A stretch of 64,000 nucleotides of DNA from Deinococcales bacterium (lineage in GTDB: Bacteria > Deinococcota > Deinococci > Deinococcales > JAAFIG01), in assembly GCA_025352125.1 (NCBI GenBank), contig JANXTZ010000049.1, forward strand, positions 62,001 through 126,000, given 5' to 3'. Of this stretch, positions 51,924-62,124 are shown piece by piece. Numbering within the stretch: the stretch's first letter is position 1; each line of letters starts with the position of its first letter. The translations under genes were made by a program, and so were the position numbers. The notes below the pieces were generated by a model. That model searched no databases, was not told the DNA's origin, and saw only the letters and a program-made list of their open reading frames with translations.

Positions 51924-53261
51924 TCAATTTTTCAAATGCAGTTTCGCAGTCTCGAGAAACCGTTCGCGCCCGAATGTCAGCGGCACGATTGGGTCGGCAT
52001 AGGCTTTTGGCGGGCGGGTCATCGTCCAGGGTTGATGCGCGAATTTCGGCTCGAGGTCGCGCAGTTCTGGAACAAATTTTTGAATGTACTCGGCGTTCAC
52101 ATCAAACTTTTCGCCCTGCGTGACGGGATTAAACACCCGAAAGTACGGCGCGGCATCGACCCCACAACCAGCCGTCCATTGCCAACCGCCGTTGTTGCTC
52201 GCCAGGTCGCCGTCAATCAGCAGTTCCATAAAATGCGCCTCGCCGAGTTGCCAGTCAAGTAACAAGTGCTTGGTCAAAAAACTTGCCACGATCATGCGCA
52301 CGCGGTTGTGCATCCAACCTGTTGTCATCAATTGGCGCATTCCGGCATCGACGATTGGATAACCCGTACAGCCTAATTTCCAAGCCTCAAAATCGCCGCT
52401 CGAGTCGCGCCAGGGAAAATTCTTCCAGGCGGGTTTGAAAGGCTCAACCGCCAGTCTCGGTTCGTCAAACAGAATATGGCGGTAAAAATCGCGCCAGCAC
52501 AGTTCCCGCACCCAACCTGTCATCCCCGCCTGTTGCGCCCTGAGGGCGGCATAACGCGGCGAGATCACACCCAAATGCAGATACTTTGAGAGTTGAGATG
52601 TGCCGTCCACGGCTGGCGTGTTGCGCCACGATTCGTAATGCAAGCCGACATTGCGAATGAAATGCTCGAGCTTTACTTTGGCGGCAGTTTCGCCAGCTTC
52701 GGGCAGCGCAACCTGCGCGTTGGGTTCTGGAATCTCGAGGCTGATAAGTTGATGAGGCTCGAGGTTTTTGGGTGTTGCCAGCGTTGAGATCGAATGCGAA
52801 GACCAGGTTTTCCAGAACGGCGTGAAGACCTTGTAACTGGTGTCGGACAACGACTTGATCGAACCAGGTTGTTGAATCGTGTCTGACTCAAATAGCTTCA
52901 GTTCAATCCCATTTTTCTCGAGCAGTTCTTTCACTCGGGCATCCCGTTCGCGCCCAATCGGTTCGTCGCTGCGCAGGGCGTAAATGGCGTTGGCTCCAGA
53001 TTCTCGAGCGAGCTTCAAGAGTTCCTCTTCGGGCGTTCCGTGGCGCACCACCAAACTCGAGCCTAGCTGTTGATATGACTCGTTCAAAGCCTGCAAGTTT
53101 GCGTACAAAAAAGCGATTCGGGTTCGTCCAGAATAAGGCATTTTTAATAGAACTGGATCGAGTACAAACACGGGTGCGACCTGAGTTGACGCTCGAGCCG
53201 CGTGAAAAAGCGCGGGATGGTCGTGGGTGCGAAGGTCGGCGCGGTGCCAGACAAGAAGCAT
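51924..53261 (-). CDS. phr: Deoxyribodipyrimidine photolyase
   Basis: 445 residues, class I photolyase. N-terminal alpha/beta antenna domain (MLLVWHRADLRTHDHPAL), C-terminal FAD domain with ELCWRDFYRHILF, MRQLMTTGWMHNRVRMIVASFLTKHLL, WQLGEAHFMELLIDGDLASNNGGWQW and RVFNP. The Trp of the electron chain and Asn in NNGGWQW fit a CPD photolyase rather than a cryptochrome. It repairs UV dimers in visible light. A leaderless-type -10 box precedes the ATG. Confidence 0.96.
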   Translation of the reverse strand: MLLVWHRADLRTHDHPALFHAARASTQVAPVFVLDPVLLKMPYSGRTRIAFLYANLQALNESYQQLGSSLVVRHGTPEEELLKLARESGANAIYALRSDEPIGRERDARVKELLEKNGIELKLFESDTIQQPGSIKSLSDTSYKVFTPFWKTWSSHSISTLATPKNLEPHQLISLEIPEPNAQVALPEAGETAAKVKLEHFIRNVGLHYESWRNTPAVDGTSQLSKYLHLGVISPRYAALRAQQAGMTGWVRELCWRDFYRHILFDEPRLAVEPFKPAWKNFPWRDSSGDFEAWKLGCTGYPIVDAGMRQLMTTGWMHNRVRMIVASFLTKHLLLDWQLGEAHFMELLIDGDLASNNGGWQWTAGCGVDAAPYFRVFNPVTQGEKFDVNAEYIQKFVPELRDLEPKFAHQPWTMTRPPKAYADPIVPLTFGRERFLETAKLHLKN

Positions 53262-53266
53262 GACCG

Positions 53267-53272
53267 AGTGTA
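53267..53272 (-). promoter_or_regulatory. -10 box of leaderless photolyase transcript
   Basis: TACACT on the minus strand ends 5 nt before the ATG at 53261. Confidence 0.45.
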
Positions 53273-53315
53273 CAAGGATTCTCGAACAAGAATTTCATGC
53301 GGGGTGACAAATACC

Positions 53316-53345
53316 AAAAACCTCGAGCCAAAAGACCCGAGGTTT
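53316..53345 (-). terminator. Intrinsic terminator of the BCS1-like gene
   Basis: Minus strand: arm AAACCTCGGG, 8-nt loop, arm CTCGAGGTTT plus T2 more. One G-U pair; again a CTCGAG copy forms one arm. Confidence 0.85.
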
Positions 53346-53361
53346 CCAGATTGAATTCAAT

Positions 53362-54675
53362 TTAGGGTTGCACTGAAACTCGAGTCTCTTCAAGCTCTTT
53401 CCAATCTGTTGTAGCCCCCGCCAGATCGTCGCGGTGTCGCAACATAAATTCCTGAATTTTCGCCATGCTCAAGGCATGTTCTGGAACTCGAGCTGCCAAA
53501 CTTTCAGCTTGCACAGGTGTGATGTTTGGGTAAAACCGTAGCAACATTTTTTGCACTTGCATTTGGCTGGCATTGTTCAAAAAGAAATGCGCGTCGGCAC
53601 GACCAGGACGCACCAGGGCGGGATCAAGTTTCTCGAGGTGATTGGTGGTCAAAAAGACAAGCCGTCCCTGCCCTGCGGTCACGCCGTCGAGCGCATTTAG
53701 CAAACCGTTGAACGAGAGCTTGCTCTCATTGCCGCTGGCTTTGTTGCGTTGGTTGAAGACCGCATCCACATCCTCGAGCAGAATGAGGCTGCCGTCGGGC
53801 GCGTCACCCAAAAGGTTGGTCAGGCTGTCGTCGGTCAGGCTCAGGCTCGAGAGGTTGAGCACACAGATGCTTTTGCCCAAGACTCCAGCTACAGCCGTTA
53901 TTAAGCTGCTTTTGCCGTTTCCAGGGGGTCCGTGAAGCAGATAACCGCGCCTCCACGGGATGCCCATGTCGGCATACCAAGCCTCACTCTCGAGGAATTT
54001 TTGAGCGTCAGCCACGATATTTTCAAGTAGATTATCGCTGTAAACCAGACTTTCTGGCGCTCGAGGAATCACGCGTTGACGAACGTTCCAATCGTCCCAG
54101 CGCGGCGTCATGATCTCGACGCGCTTCTCTTCGGGTTTGACGGTTGAACGGTACGCCTCGGCAATCAAATCATTGATGAAGGCGCGGTTCCAGACAAACG
54201 TGCGAATCGTCAAGGTTTCATGAAAACTGGTGAGCAAACCGTTCTGCCCCTGCATTTTTTCGCGGTTGGCGGACAGCCAGAACGGACGACCCTGAAAACG
54301 AATCCAGAATTTGCCGTTGGTTGGCGCGAGCAAGGCTTTGGGTGCGTCTGCCTCCTCGCCCAAGCTGAAACCGCCCTCCTCGGATGCGCGGCGCGTTTTC
54401 AAATTCAAATCGCGCATTTTCAGTTGCACGGGTTGCTTGCCCAGCCAGACCGCGAACCATTCATACGCCTGGTCGCTCGAGTTGACCTCGATGCTGATGA
54501 CCACGCGCTCGTATGCCCAGTCGATCAGTTGTTTTGGCAATTGCCGCAGCATCGCCACCGTACCGCCGATGATACCGAGCGCCAACCCGCCAGACGCGAA
54601 TTGATTCTCCAAGAGCGTCTTGCGGACGTTTTCGACAATTGGATTGATGTAATGCAGCATGTCAATGTTGGTCAT
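53362..54675 (-). CDS. BCS1-like AAA ATPase with N-terminal membrane anchor
   Basis: 437 residues. A hydrophobic segment (about 27-46, SGGLALGIIGGTVAML) is followed by a BCS1_N-like region (VISIEVNSSDQAYEWFAVWL; later FHETLTIRTFVWNRAFINDLI), then the AAA domain with Walker A GPPGNGKSS (about 249-257), Walker B LILLEDVDAVF, sensor 1 LVFLTTNH and Arg fingers in DPALVRPGRAD. Mitochondrial Bcs1 translocates the folded Rieske protein across the inner membrane. The bacterial relatives are poorly studied. No Rieske or cytochrome gene is adjacent. No SD is visible before the ATG. Confidence 0.9.
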   Translation of the reverse strand: MTNIDMLHYINPIVENVRKTLLENQFASGGLALGIIGGTVAMLRQLPKQLIDWAYERVVISIEVNSSDQAYEWFAVWLGKQPVQLKMRDLNLKTRRASEEGGFSLGEEADAPKALLAPTNGKFWIRFQGRPFWLSANREKMQGQNGLLTSFHETLTIRTFVWNRAFINDLIAEAYRSTVKPEEKRVEIMTPRWDDWNVRQRVIPRAPESLVYSDNLLENIVADAQKFLESEAWYADMGIPWRRGYLLHGPPGNGKSSLITAVAGVLGKSICVLNLSSLSLTDDSLTNLLGDAPDGSLILLEDVDAVFNQRNKASGNESKLSFNGLLNALDGVTAGQGRLVFLTTNHLEKLDPALVRPGRADAHFFLNNASQMQVQKMLLRFYPNITPVQAESLAARVPEHALSMAKIQEFMLRHRDDLAGATTDWKELEETRVSVQP

Positions 54676-54851
54676 AAAAGTTTCCTGTTTTTCGCTCGGG
54701 TTTCCCTCGAGTTCTCCGCGTTAAAGTCTAGGGTTTCTGGTCGGCGCACGCATCCCCTGATTGGCGTAAGCCATTGCACAAAAAGCCTTGAACAAATTCT
54801 CATCGGTGAGGGTTCTCAATCTTTTCCCACGATCAAATCTCAATTAATGTG

Positions 54852-54857
54852 TACCCT
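54852..54857 (+). promoter_or_regulatory. -10 box of leaderless GH5 transcript
   Basis: TACCCT ends 6 nt before the ATG at 54864. Confidence 0.4.
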
Positions 54858-54863
54858 GAAGTC

Positions 54864-55931
54864 ATGAAACGATTTGGCTGGATGTTCCTTGGGTTTTGCT
54901 CCTTGATGGCATGTAACCTCACCACTGCCGAAATCACCGTACCAAACTCGAGTGCCAAACCGTGGTTGGTTGGCGTTTCGTTGGCTGGCGCAGATTTTGG
55001 GGTCGGTATTGAATGCGATGGCAACGCCATTGGCACGCTCGGCAAGGACTACACCTACCCAACCCACAGTGAGGTTGATTATTACGTTGCCAAGAAAATG
55101 ACGGCGTTTCGGATTCCGTTTCGCTGGGAGAGACTCGAACCACAACTCGGCGGCGCGTTTGATGCGACCAACCTCAACGCCCTGAAAGACATCGTGGGTT
55201 ACATCTCGAGCAAGGGCGCGACCTCGGTGTTGGACCCGCACAATTACGCTCGGTATTGCGTGAGTGGCAAAGCCCAGATTATTGGCGATCAGGGCGCGAG
55301 TGTCACCGCTGCGCAATTCGCGCAGTTCTGGTCAAAACTATCAGTTATCTTCAAAGATGATTCCAAAGTGGTTTTCGGTTTGATGAACGAACCCGAAGGC
55401 ATGAGCACCGAACTCTGGCGCGACGATGCCCAGGCGGCAATCACGGCAATTCGGGCGACGGGCGCGAAAAACCTGATCCTCGTACCTGGGAATGCCTGGA
55501 CGGGCGCGTGGAGTTGGACTGCCAATTTTTACGGCTCGAGCAATGCCAAAACCATGTTGAGCTTAACAGACCCTGTGGGCAACTTGGGGTTTGAGGTCCA
55601 TCAGTATTTTGATCAGTATCACTCTGGAACAAAAGGCGTCTGCGATTCGCCGATCACGGCACAGCAGTCGCTCGAGGATTTTACGAACTGGTTAAAGACC
55701 AACAAATTGCGCGGTTACCTGGGCGAGTTCGCGGGTTGGCAAAATGCCACCTGCGACCAATTCCTTAACGATGCCTTGACCTACATTCAAGCCAACCGCG
55801 ATGTCTGGATCGGTTGGGCGTACTGGGCTGGTGGACCGTGGTGGGGCAACGATATCGTAACTTCGATCATCGAACCCGTGAACGGCGCGGACAAACCCCA
55901 GATGAAAATTCTCGAGAATTATTTGAAGTAA
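54864..55931 (+). CDS. GH5-family glycoside hydrolase (cellulase-like), predicted lipoprotein
   Basis: 355 residues. Signal with lipobox LMAC (Cys17). Catalytic TIM barrel of glycoside hydrolase family 5: FRIPFRWERLEP, LDPHNYARY, acid/base Glu176 in GLMNEPEG, FEVHQYFDQYHSG and nucleophile Glu288 in GYLGEFAGW, then WIGWAYWAGGPWWG. It should cut beta-1,4-glucans outside the cytoplasm while anchored to a membrane. No cellulose-binding module. Together with the deacetylase-like lipoprotein at 24369 it suggests handling of exopolysaccharide. Confidence 0.94.
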   Translation: MKRFGWMFLGFCSLMACNLTTAEITVPNSSAKPWLVGVSLAGADFGVGIECDGNAIGTLGKDYTYPTHSEVDYYVAKKMTAFRIPFRWERLEPQLGGAFDATNLNALKDIVGYISSKGATSVLDPHNYARYCVSGKAQIIGDQGASVTAAQFAQFWSKLSVIFKDDSKVVFGLMNEPEGMSTELWRDDAQAAITAIRATGAKNLILVPGNAWTGAWSWTANFYGSSNAKTMLSLTDPVGNLGFEVHQYFDQYHSGTKGVCDSPITAQQSLEDFTNWLKTNKLRGYLGEFAGWQNATCDQFLNDALTYIQANRDVWIGWAYWAGGPWWGNDIVTSIIEPVNGADKPQMKILENYLK

Positions 55932-56042
55932 TAGAAGCTCGAGATTTCGCTTTGCTTGACGACACAAAACCCTTGTGTGAGGGTTCTCTCATGTGCTGTG
56001 AGTTACGCTCAGTTTCAAATCTCGAATTTGAAAGGAGCACGT

Positions 56043-56837
56043 GTGAACAAGCCGTTCGGGCAGGTGTTTTGGAGCGTCGTCGCAGCAGGAATCACCCTTA
56101 TTTTGTTGGCACTGATCGGCATTAACGGCTTAGAACGTGTTCGTGCAAAAACTTTCACCATCAGCGCCACGGGCAGCGCGGTCAAAAGCATTCGCTCAGA
56201 CCTGGCAGTCTGGACGTTTGAGGTTGCCTACAGTGGTTATGACGATTACAAAAATTTGTACACCAAAATCAAACCCGTACCACAACAAATTGAAGCCTTT
56301 TTGCAAACCCAGGGTATTGATCCAAAACAACTTCAACTCGGTCCGGTCAACATCACGAACAACCTCGAAGAAAAAACCATTGACTGCCCTACGGCTGACA
56401 ACGATTGCCTTTCGGTGGTGGTCGAAAAAATCAAATTGCGACAAAAAACCATCTCGAGAATCAAATACACGGTCAGCCGAATTTTCACGCTCGAGTCTAC
56501 AAGCGTCGATAAAGTCATGAGGGCAAGCAATTCTTATGACGCTCTTTTTGACAAAGGCATTTTGATTGGCAACTCGAGCCTGAAATTGCTTTACACCAAA
56601 CTGGCGGAATTGCGACTCGAGCTGGTCAAGCTGGCTTCAGAGGACGCTTACGCTCGAGCCGATTTGATCGCCAAACCCACTGGGCGGCACATCACCATGA
56701 TTGAGGATGGTCGTTTGGGCGTGTTTCAGATCAATGCCAAAAACGATCCTTCCGTCGAGGACTTGGGAAATTTTGACACCACTTCGCTCGAGAAAGATGT
56801 GAAGGCAATTGTGACTGGCACCTACCGTGTCGAATAA
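56043..56837 (+). CDS. SIMPL (DUF541) domain envelope protein
   Basis: 264 residues from the GTG at 56043 (AAGGAG box 6 nt upstream; no ATG nearby in frame). One N-terminal TM or signal (about 10-30), then a SIMPL/DUF541 domain: [78 protein letters not shown]. Related proteins are periplasmic or outer-membrane and linked to oxidative stress or channel formation; the function is not settled. A Cys pair (DCPTADNDC) may form a disulfide. It is convergent with crtI, with a 2-bp gap. Confidence 0.9.
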   Translation: MNKPFGQVFWSVVAAGITLILLALIGINGLERVRAKTFTISATGSAVKSIRSDLAVWTFEVAYSGYDDYKNLYTKIKPVPQQIEAFLQTQGIDPKQLQLGPVNITNNLEEKTIDCPTADNDCLSVVVEKIKLRQKTISRIKYTVSRIFTLESTSVDKVMRASNSYDALFDKGILIGNSSLKLLYTKLAELRLELVKLASEDAYARADLIAKPTGRHITMIEDGRLGVFQINAKNDPSVEDLGNFDTTSLEKDVKAIVTGTYRVE

Positions 56838-56839
56838 GG

Positions 56840-58459
56840 CTATTTGAAGTCTTCTTTGATCAACCGTGCGGTCATTTTGGCGCTCATCATCACGCTGGGT
56901 GTGCCGCCGCCTGGTTGAGCGCCCGCGCCGACCATGTAAAAGTTTTTCACGTCTTGCGAACGGTTGTGCGGTCTGAAATACGCGCTTTGCACCAGCATCG
57001 GTTCGGGTCCAAAAGCGTTGCCCAGGTAAGAATTGAGCGTGCCTTCAAAATAATCTGGCGTGATAAAACTTTTGTGAACCAGCCGGTCAATCAAGCCAGG
57101 AATAAACCCGCGATCCTCGAGAAAACCCAGAATCTTGTTGCTGAACGGTTCGCCCAGCAAATCCCAATCCAACCTCGAGCCATTGTGCGGCACTGGTACA
57201 AGCGTGTAGGCGGCGTGATGCCCTTCTGGTGCGAGGCTTGGGTCGGTGAGCGTGGGAACGTGCAAGTATTGGGAAAAGTCTTTTGCAAGAATCTTGCGCC
57301 CGAAAATGTCTTTTAGCAATTCTTCGTAACGCGGTCCAAGAATAATGTTGTGATGCTGCAAGTCAAGCTCGAGATTGTCCGACTTGAAACCAAAGTAAAT
57401 CACAAACAAGCTCATGCTTTGCTGCGTGAGTTTCACTCGGGCGTCGGCGTTCCAGAAACGGTGTTTGGCATCAATCAGTTTGAGATGCGTGTTGGCATAA
57501 TCGCCGTTGCTCACCACCAAATTTGCGGAAAGGTTTTCGCCGTTTGCCAAGCTCACCCCTCGAGCCGTTTTGTGCTCGATGTTGATGCTCGAAACTTCAG
57601 AATTATAGCGAATACTTCCGCCCAGTTCCTCGAATTTTTGCACGAAGGCTTTGACGAGTGCACCCGTGCCACCCATCGCAAAGTGAATACCCCAGGTTTT
57701 TTCGACAAAATGAATCATGGCGTAAATGGCGGGAACAGCCAGTGGATTGCCGCCCACCAGCAGCGTTTCAAAACTGAAGACCTGGCGCATCTTGTCGCTG
57801 GTGAAATACTTTTTGGTAAAACTGAACAGGGTGCGTACAGCGTCAAGTTTGATCAAATCTGGCACGACTTTCAGCATCGTTCCGACATCGCCAAAATGCG
57901 TGTAGCCAAGCTCGAGGAAACCGCGTTCAAAAATCGCTCGGGCATCCGTGTGAAAGCGCTCGTAACCCTGCAAATCTTCGGGTGCGAGTTGACGGATTTG
58001 ACGCACGGTGCTCTCGGGGTCGCCGTCGTAATCAAAGTGGCTGCCGTCATCAAAATAAATTCGGTAAAACGGCAAGATCGGCACGAGTTTGACGTATTTG
58101 CTGGTGTTCTCGCCGCTCGAGAATCCGGTTTTAATGCGTTTGTCGTCGCCCAGAACGCTCGCAGGGTAATCTGGCAACTCGAGGTTTGACTTGCCAACCT
58201 CGAGACTGAACAGCTCTTCGATAAAGTGCGGCACGGTGATGACCGTGGGACCCATGTCGAAGGTGAACACGCCGTTTGGATCAGTCTCGAGCGGATTTAA
58301 GATTCTCGAGCCGTCCGCACTGACCCGCCGCACGTAAGCCCGACCGCCAGGTGCGTCGAGTTTCTCGAGGATGGTGGTTTGAAACCCCAGACTTTGCAAG
58401 CGAATGCCGAGACTTAAACCGCCGATGCCGCTGCCAATGATGATTGCTGACTGACTCAT
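56840..58459 (-). CDS. crtI: Phytoene desaturase
   Basis: 539 residues. FAD-binding [18 protein letters not shown] at the N-terminus, [30 protein letters not shown], and C-terminal [25 protein letters not shown], the CrtI-type signature. It introduces double bonds into phytoene toward lycopene. It lies 52 bp downstream of the cyclase-like gene, third in the order crtB, cyclase, crtI. A TAAACT box 8 nt before the ATG may give it its own leaderless transcript. The CrtI family also contains other desaturases, but position beside crtB supports phytoene as the substrate. Confidence 0.94.
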   Translation of the reverse strand: MSQSAIIIGSGIGGLSLGIRLQSLGFQTTILEKLDAPGGRAYVRRVSADGSRILNPLETDPNGVFTFDMGPTVITVPHFIEELFSLEVGKSNLELPDYPASVLGDDKRIKTGFSSGENTSKYVKLVPILPFYRIYFDDGSHFDYDGDPESTVRQIRQLAPEDLQGYERFHTDARAIFERGFLELGYTHFGDVGTMLKVVPDLIKLDAVRTLFSFTKKYFTSDKMRQVFSFETLLVGGNPLAVPAIYAMIHFVEKTWGIHFAMGGTGALVKAFVQKFEELGGSIRYNSEVSSINIEHKTARGVSLANGENLSANLVVSNGDYANTHLKLIDAKHRFWNADARVKLTQQSMSLFVIYFGFKSDNLELDLQHHNIILGPRYEELLKDIFGRKILAKDFSQYLHVPTLTDPSLAPEGHHAAYTLVPVPHNGSRLDWDLLGEPFSNKILGFLEDRGFIPGLIDRLVHKSFITPDYFEGTLNSYLGNAFGPEPMLVQSAYFRPHNRSQDVKNFYMVGAGAQPGGGTPSVMMSAKMTARLIKEDFK

Positions 58460-58511
58460 TGAAAAGCAGTTTAACGTTTTAGGCGGCTCGAGATTGCGAT
58501 GTGCAGTGATT

Positions 58512-60032
58512 TTACTTGCTGCGCATGGCTTGCCACTCGAGGGCGGAGGCTTTCCACGCCAACGCTTGGGTCGGAGTCAGTCGGTCTTTGACGGTTTCCC
58601 AGAACGTATCCGCCGCCCAGGATTTTGCCTCTCGAGCCATGCTGACCACTGGCGCAGACAGGAACGCCACAAGCTCGCCCATGCCGAGCTGCTCTAGACC
58701 GTGCCGCCAAATGCTGGGATGCTCAACCATCACGCCGTACATCAGAGCCACAAAATCGAGGCTCGAGCTTTGGTCTTTGTAAAAGCGTTTCACCCGTGCT
58801 GGGTCGGTGCGGTTGGAGGATTTGACGAAGGCGTTAAAAATGCGGTTGACGCTTTGCGGATCGTGTTTTAGTGGGCGCATGAAACGGGTCAGCCAGGACA
58901 GCAACTCGAGGTTGGATTGCCGAGCGCCAATCTGAACGGTGTCGCTGGCTTTTAACGTGTCGAACTTCAGGGCAAATTCTAGAAGCTCGAGCACGCGGGG
59001 CAGGTTGCGCAAATTCGAGCCAAACCCCGTGAAGGTTAAGGGATTGTTCCAAGCTCCAGCATCCCCGAGCGCCACAACCCTGGGTAAACTCGAGTGACGG
59101 CGTTTGTGACGGCTTGGAATATAACCAAACACGGGTTTGATGTGCTCTGCTCGAGCGTCATTGTGGTATTCGGGCAGCAGCTTGAAATAATCGGCAAACA
59201 ATTGCTCGAGCGTGCCCTCCTGTCCAAGCGGTGCGTAATGAAACAGGTACACCGCACTTGCATCATCCTCGAGTGGGAACAGTTCCCAGATGAGTTGCCG
59301 CCCAAGCCCGTCGCCGCCGCGATCTGTGACCAGCACCTCGCCAATGTTTTCATCCACGCCCTCCAGGTGTTTGACCACGCTGCCAACGGTTGGGCAAACC
59401 CAGTCAAACGGTTGGCGGTGCAATTGAAACTGAATGGGGGAGAGCACACCCATCGCGTCGAGCACCAGTTTGGCGTGGTATGTTCCACCGTCGGTGGTCA
59501 CTCGGGTCTCCAAGGCACTGACTTCGAGGTGTTTGAAGCTTTCACCCTCGCGCAGTGTGCCGCCGAGCGCCAAGAATTGCGCCCGAGATTGCGACAATAA
59601 ACCCGTGCTCGAAATTGCCACGTCAAGCACGCCAGGAATCCAACCTCGAGCGGGTTTTTCGCCGCTTGGGTCTTGGTAATTGAATTCGACATAACCCGTT
59701 CGATAGGTTTTTGCCACCACGTTTGAATGCGGCAGACCGAGCTGCTTTAAAACCTCGAGTTCATTCTGGCTCGAGTTCCATTCGCGGTGCGTCTCGCCGA
59801 CACTCGCGCGGTCAATCAACGTGACCTGATGCCCCCTGGCTTGCAGGGCGGTGGCGGCGAGCAAGCCAAGTCCGCCGCCCAAAACAACAATCTCAGACTC
59901 TAAACCCTGGGCTTGAAGGCTCGAGACGAGTTGAAACGCATCGGTGGGTGCGCTGGCAGTCAAGCTTTTCCAACGCTCGTCGAGCCGTTTGACCGCGCCA
60001 GACTCGAGCGCCCAGATTAAGTGTTCACTCAT
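58512..60032 (-). CDS. FAD-dependent oxidoreductase, CruA/CruP-like lycopene cyclase candidate
   Basis: 506 residues. A dinucleotide-binding motif [21 protein letters not shown] begins only near residue 47, after an N-terminal extension ([20 protein letters not shown]), as in CruA/CruP proteins. The later [24 protein letters not shown] is the CruA/CruP hallmark. The gene overlaps crtB by 4 nt and precedes crtI, so a carotenoid substrate is nearly certain. CruA makes gamma-carotene from lycopene in green sulfur bacteria; CruP lacks proven cyclase activity. Deinococcus is known to use a CrtL-type cyclase, so this one is unusual if the taxon call is right. Confidence 0.75.
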   Translation of the reverse strand: MSEHLIWALESGAVKRLDERWKSLTASAPTDAFQLVSSLQAQGLESEIVVLGGGLGLLAATALQARGHQVTLIDRASVGETHREWNSSQNELEVLKQLGLPHSNVVAKTYRTGYVEFNYQDPSGEKPARGWIPGVLDVAISSTGLLSQSRAQFLALGGTLREGESFKHLEVSALETRVTTDGGTYHAKLVLDAMGVLSPIQFQLHRQPFDWVCPTVGSVVKHLEGVDENIGEVLVTDRGGDGLGRQLIWELFPLEDDASAVYLFHYAPLGQEGTLEQLFADYFKLLPEYHNDARAEHIKPVFGYIPSRHKRRHSSLPRVVALGDAGAWNNPLTFTGFGSNLRNLPRVLELLEFALKFDTLKASDTVQIGARQSNLELLSWLTRFMRPLKHDPQSVNRIFNAFVKSSNRTDPARVKRFYKDQSSSLDFVALMYGVMVEHPSIWRHGLEQLGMGELVAFLSAPVVSMAREAKSWAADTFWETVKDRLTPTQALAWKASALEWQAMRSK

Positions 60033-60961
60033 GCGAGGTTGCTGACGGCAGCGATGCGTCGCAAGTTCCAGAACGTGCCAGGGATCATCGCCAGTTTTTG
60101 AGGGTTGGTCAAATGTGCGCGGTGGTTGAAATTGTCAAAACCGTTGCGTTCGACCGCGCCCAGAATGCCCTCGTAAGCGCCTGCCGCCAGTGCCACGGCA
60201 AACCGAGCGCCGCCGTGCAATTTGGGAATGCCGTGCCAACCCTCGCGGTACAAATTCCGCGCCAGACCGTCGAGTTCACGAATCAGGTTGACATAACCTC
60301 TGGTTACACGGCGCTCATCTAAATCCGATTCCGAGACGCCGTGTTTCTCCAAGAGTTCACACGGCAGGTAAATGCGTCCACGGTCGAGGTCTTCACCAAC
60401 ATCGCGCAATATGTTCGTGAGTTGCATCGCCATGCCGAGTTTCAACGCCTGCTCGAGTGTGGTCTGACCGCCCTCAAAACCCGAAATCGGTGAGATCATG
60501 AAACCGACCATGCCCGCCACGCGGCGACAATAGAGCATCAACTCGTCCAGGGTTTCGTACCTGTGCTTCTCGAGGTCGGCTTTTAAACCCAGGTACAACT
60601 CGAGGAACGGGGCGCGTTTGATCGGGTATTTTGCCGCCGCCCAAGAGAGCGCGACCGCCATCGGGTCGTCGTCGGGGTTGCCCTCGATGGCACTCACCAC
60701 TCGGTTGCGCCAGACTTCAAGCTCGAGCTTCGCGGCATCGGGCTCGAGTTCGTCCACCGTGTCGTCGCCGACCCGACACGCGCCGTAAACCGCCCAGACC
60801 GCGTACTGCTGCTCGCGCGGGAAAAACTTGGAACCCAAGTAAAACGTGCTGGCATGATGCTTGGTGATGGCTTTGCAATGCTCGAGCGCCAACATGGGCG
60901 GACAAGCCGATACATTCGGATTGGCTGGGGTGCTGGGCAGTTGAGTTTGGCTGCGAATCAC
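60029..60961 (-). CDS. crtB: Phytoene synthase
   Basis: 310 residues; squalene/phytoene synthase family. First Asp-rich motif in CRVGDDTVDE, second in LTNILRDVGEDLDRGRIYLP, with YCRRVAGMVGFMI between. It joins two GGPP molecules into phytoene, the entry step to the carotenoids. The start is GTG at 60961 with GGAG 8 nt upstream. The first gene of crtB-cyclase-crtI; it overlaps the cyclase gene by 4 nt. Confidence 0.96.
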   Translation of the reverse strand: MIRSQTQLPSTPANPNVSACPPMLALEHCKAITKHHASTFYLGSKFFPREQQYAVWAVYGACRVGDDTVDELEPDAAKLELEVWRNRVVSAIEGNPDDDPMAVALSWAAAKYPIKRAPFLELYLGLKADLEKHRYETLDELMLYCRRVAGMVGFMISPISGFEGGQTTLEQALKLGMAMQLTNILRDVGEDLDRGRIYLPCELLEKHGVSESDLDERRVTRGYVNLIRELDGLARNLYREGWHGIPKLHGGARFAVALAAGAYEGILGAVERNGFDNFNHRAHLTNPQKLAMIPGTFWNLRRIAAVSNLA

Positions 60962-61108
60962 GGTTTCTCCGAAAACTTATTTGAATCCTAAATGGCTGAA
61001 CAAGATTGTGACTCCGTGCTGGCTTACACTCAATTTGGCTCGAACCCAAACAATTTTGACGCTTGCCTACAGTTAACCACACCCAGATCAAACTCGGCAA
61101 ACGCCGGT

Positions 61109-61870
61109 TTAATCGAGCACATCCCGAGCGGGTTTGCCTGGTTCTCGGGTCAACTTGCGTTGAGGTATCAAACTGGCATCCATCTCGCGCCCAGTCTTGA
61201 CAAACAATTCAAATGCCACCGCCCGCCGAACCTCAGCCCTGGGTCGTTCAAAGCCCAAGCTCGAGAGAAACACCCTCACCGCCTCACGGTTTGGGAATCT
61301 GACGCCCGAGAATTTAAAAGGCAGTTGCACCAAACGCCCGAGACTGGTTTCAGATTCGCAGAGGTACATCATGAACAGTTTGCCGCCTGGTTTTAAAACC
61401 CGAGCGATTTCGGCGAGGGCGGTGTTGGTGTGAAAAAATTCGTTCAAGGTCGCGCCCAGCGTCGCACCATCAAAACTCGAGTCGGGATACGGTAAAGCTT
61501 CGGCATTGGCTTGCTCGAACACAATCCCGAGGTTGCCATTGTGTTGCGCGGCTCGCTCGAGAAAAGGTCTGGAAATGTCAATTGCCCTCACATTTGCCCC
61601 TGCCCTCGCCAGCACCCGAGCGTAATTGCCGGTGCTCGTGCCAACATCCAGAAAGGTTTGTTTGGGTTCTACCTTCAACCACTCGAGCATCAGCGCAAAT
61701 TCTCGCTCGAGCGAATAATTCTCGCGGGTCAGCAAACCGATGCTCTTCAAGCGCCAGAGATCGTAGAGCGCCGCCGTGATTGGCAAAAAATTGCTCGACT
61801 GAGCCAAGCTGTAACTCGCCTGTTTTGGCATTTTATTTGCAATTTTGGATTTGCTGCTCGAGTCTGTCAC
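61109..61870 (-). CDS. Class I SAM-dependent methyltransferase
   Basis: 253 residues from the GTG at 61870. SAM site TFLDVGTSTGNYARVLARAG, DIS as the ribose-binding acid, ANAEALPYPDSSFDGATLGATLNEF and LAEIARVLKPGGKLFMMYL: the UbiE/COQ5-like Methyltransf_11 pattern. It is upstream of crtB on the same strand, 148 bp away, and could act on a carotenoid or quinone; substrate not deducible. The GTG is chosen because TACACT sits 7 nt upstream; the ATGs at 61927 and 61831 lack SD and -10 boxes. Confidence 0.85.
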   Translation of the reverse strand: MTDSSSKSKIANKMPKQASYSLAQSSNFLPITAALYDLWRLKSIGLLTRENYSLEREFALMLEWLKVEPKQTFLDVGTSTGNYARVLARAGANVRAIDISRPFLERAAQHNGNLGIVFEQANAEALPYPDSSFDGATLGATLNEFFHTNTALAEIARVLKPGGKLFMMYLCESETSLGRLVQLPFKFSGVRFPNREAVRVFLSSLGFERPRAEVRRAVAFELFVKTGREMDASLIPQRKLTREPGKPARDVLD

Positions 61871-61877
61871 AAGCTCG

Positions 61878-61883
61878 AGTGTA
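61878..61883 (-). promoter_or_regulatory. -10 box of leaderless methyltransferase gene, overlapping CTCGAG
   Basis: TACACT on the minus strand ends 7 nt before the GTG at 61870; a CTCGAG copy fills the gap, the same layout as cimA. Confidence 0.5.
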
Positions 61884-62124
61884 CCGTGGTTTGAAATTTC
61901 CAAAACCAGTCCAAGCCGCTGTTTCATAAGAATTCTTAGCGCTCGAGATTTTGACTCGGGCTAAAATTTCGAGATTCACCCGTGCGCGACAACTGAAACC
62001 CACTCAGACCCGATTCAGACCCATTTGGCTATATTGATGCTCGAGGTGGTGTTCTTGCGGGTCGTGAACGGGTGTCCAAGGTTTCAAATTCAATTTTCGC
62101 CATCCTCTGATAGGCTGGTTTATC

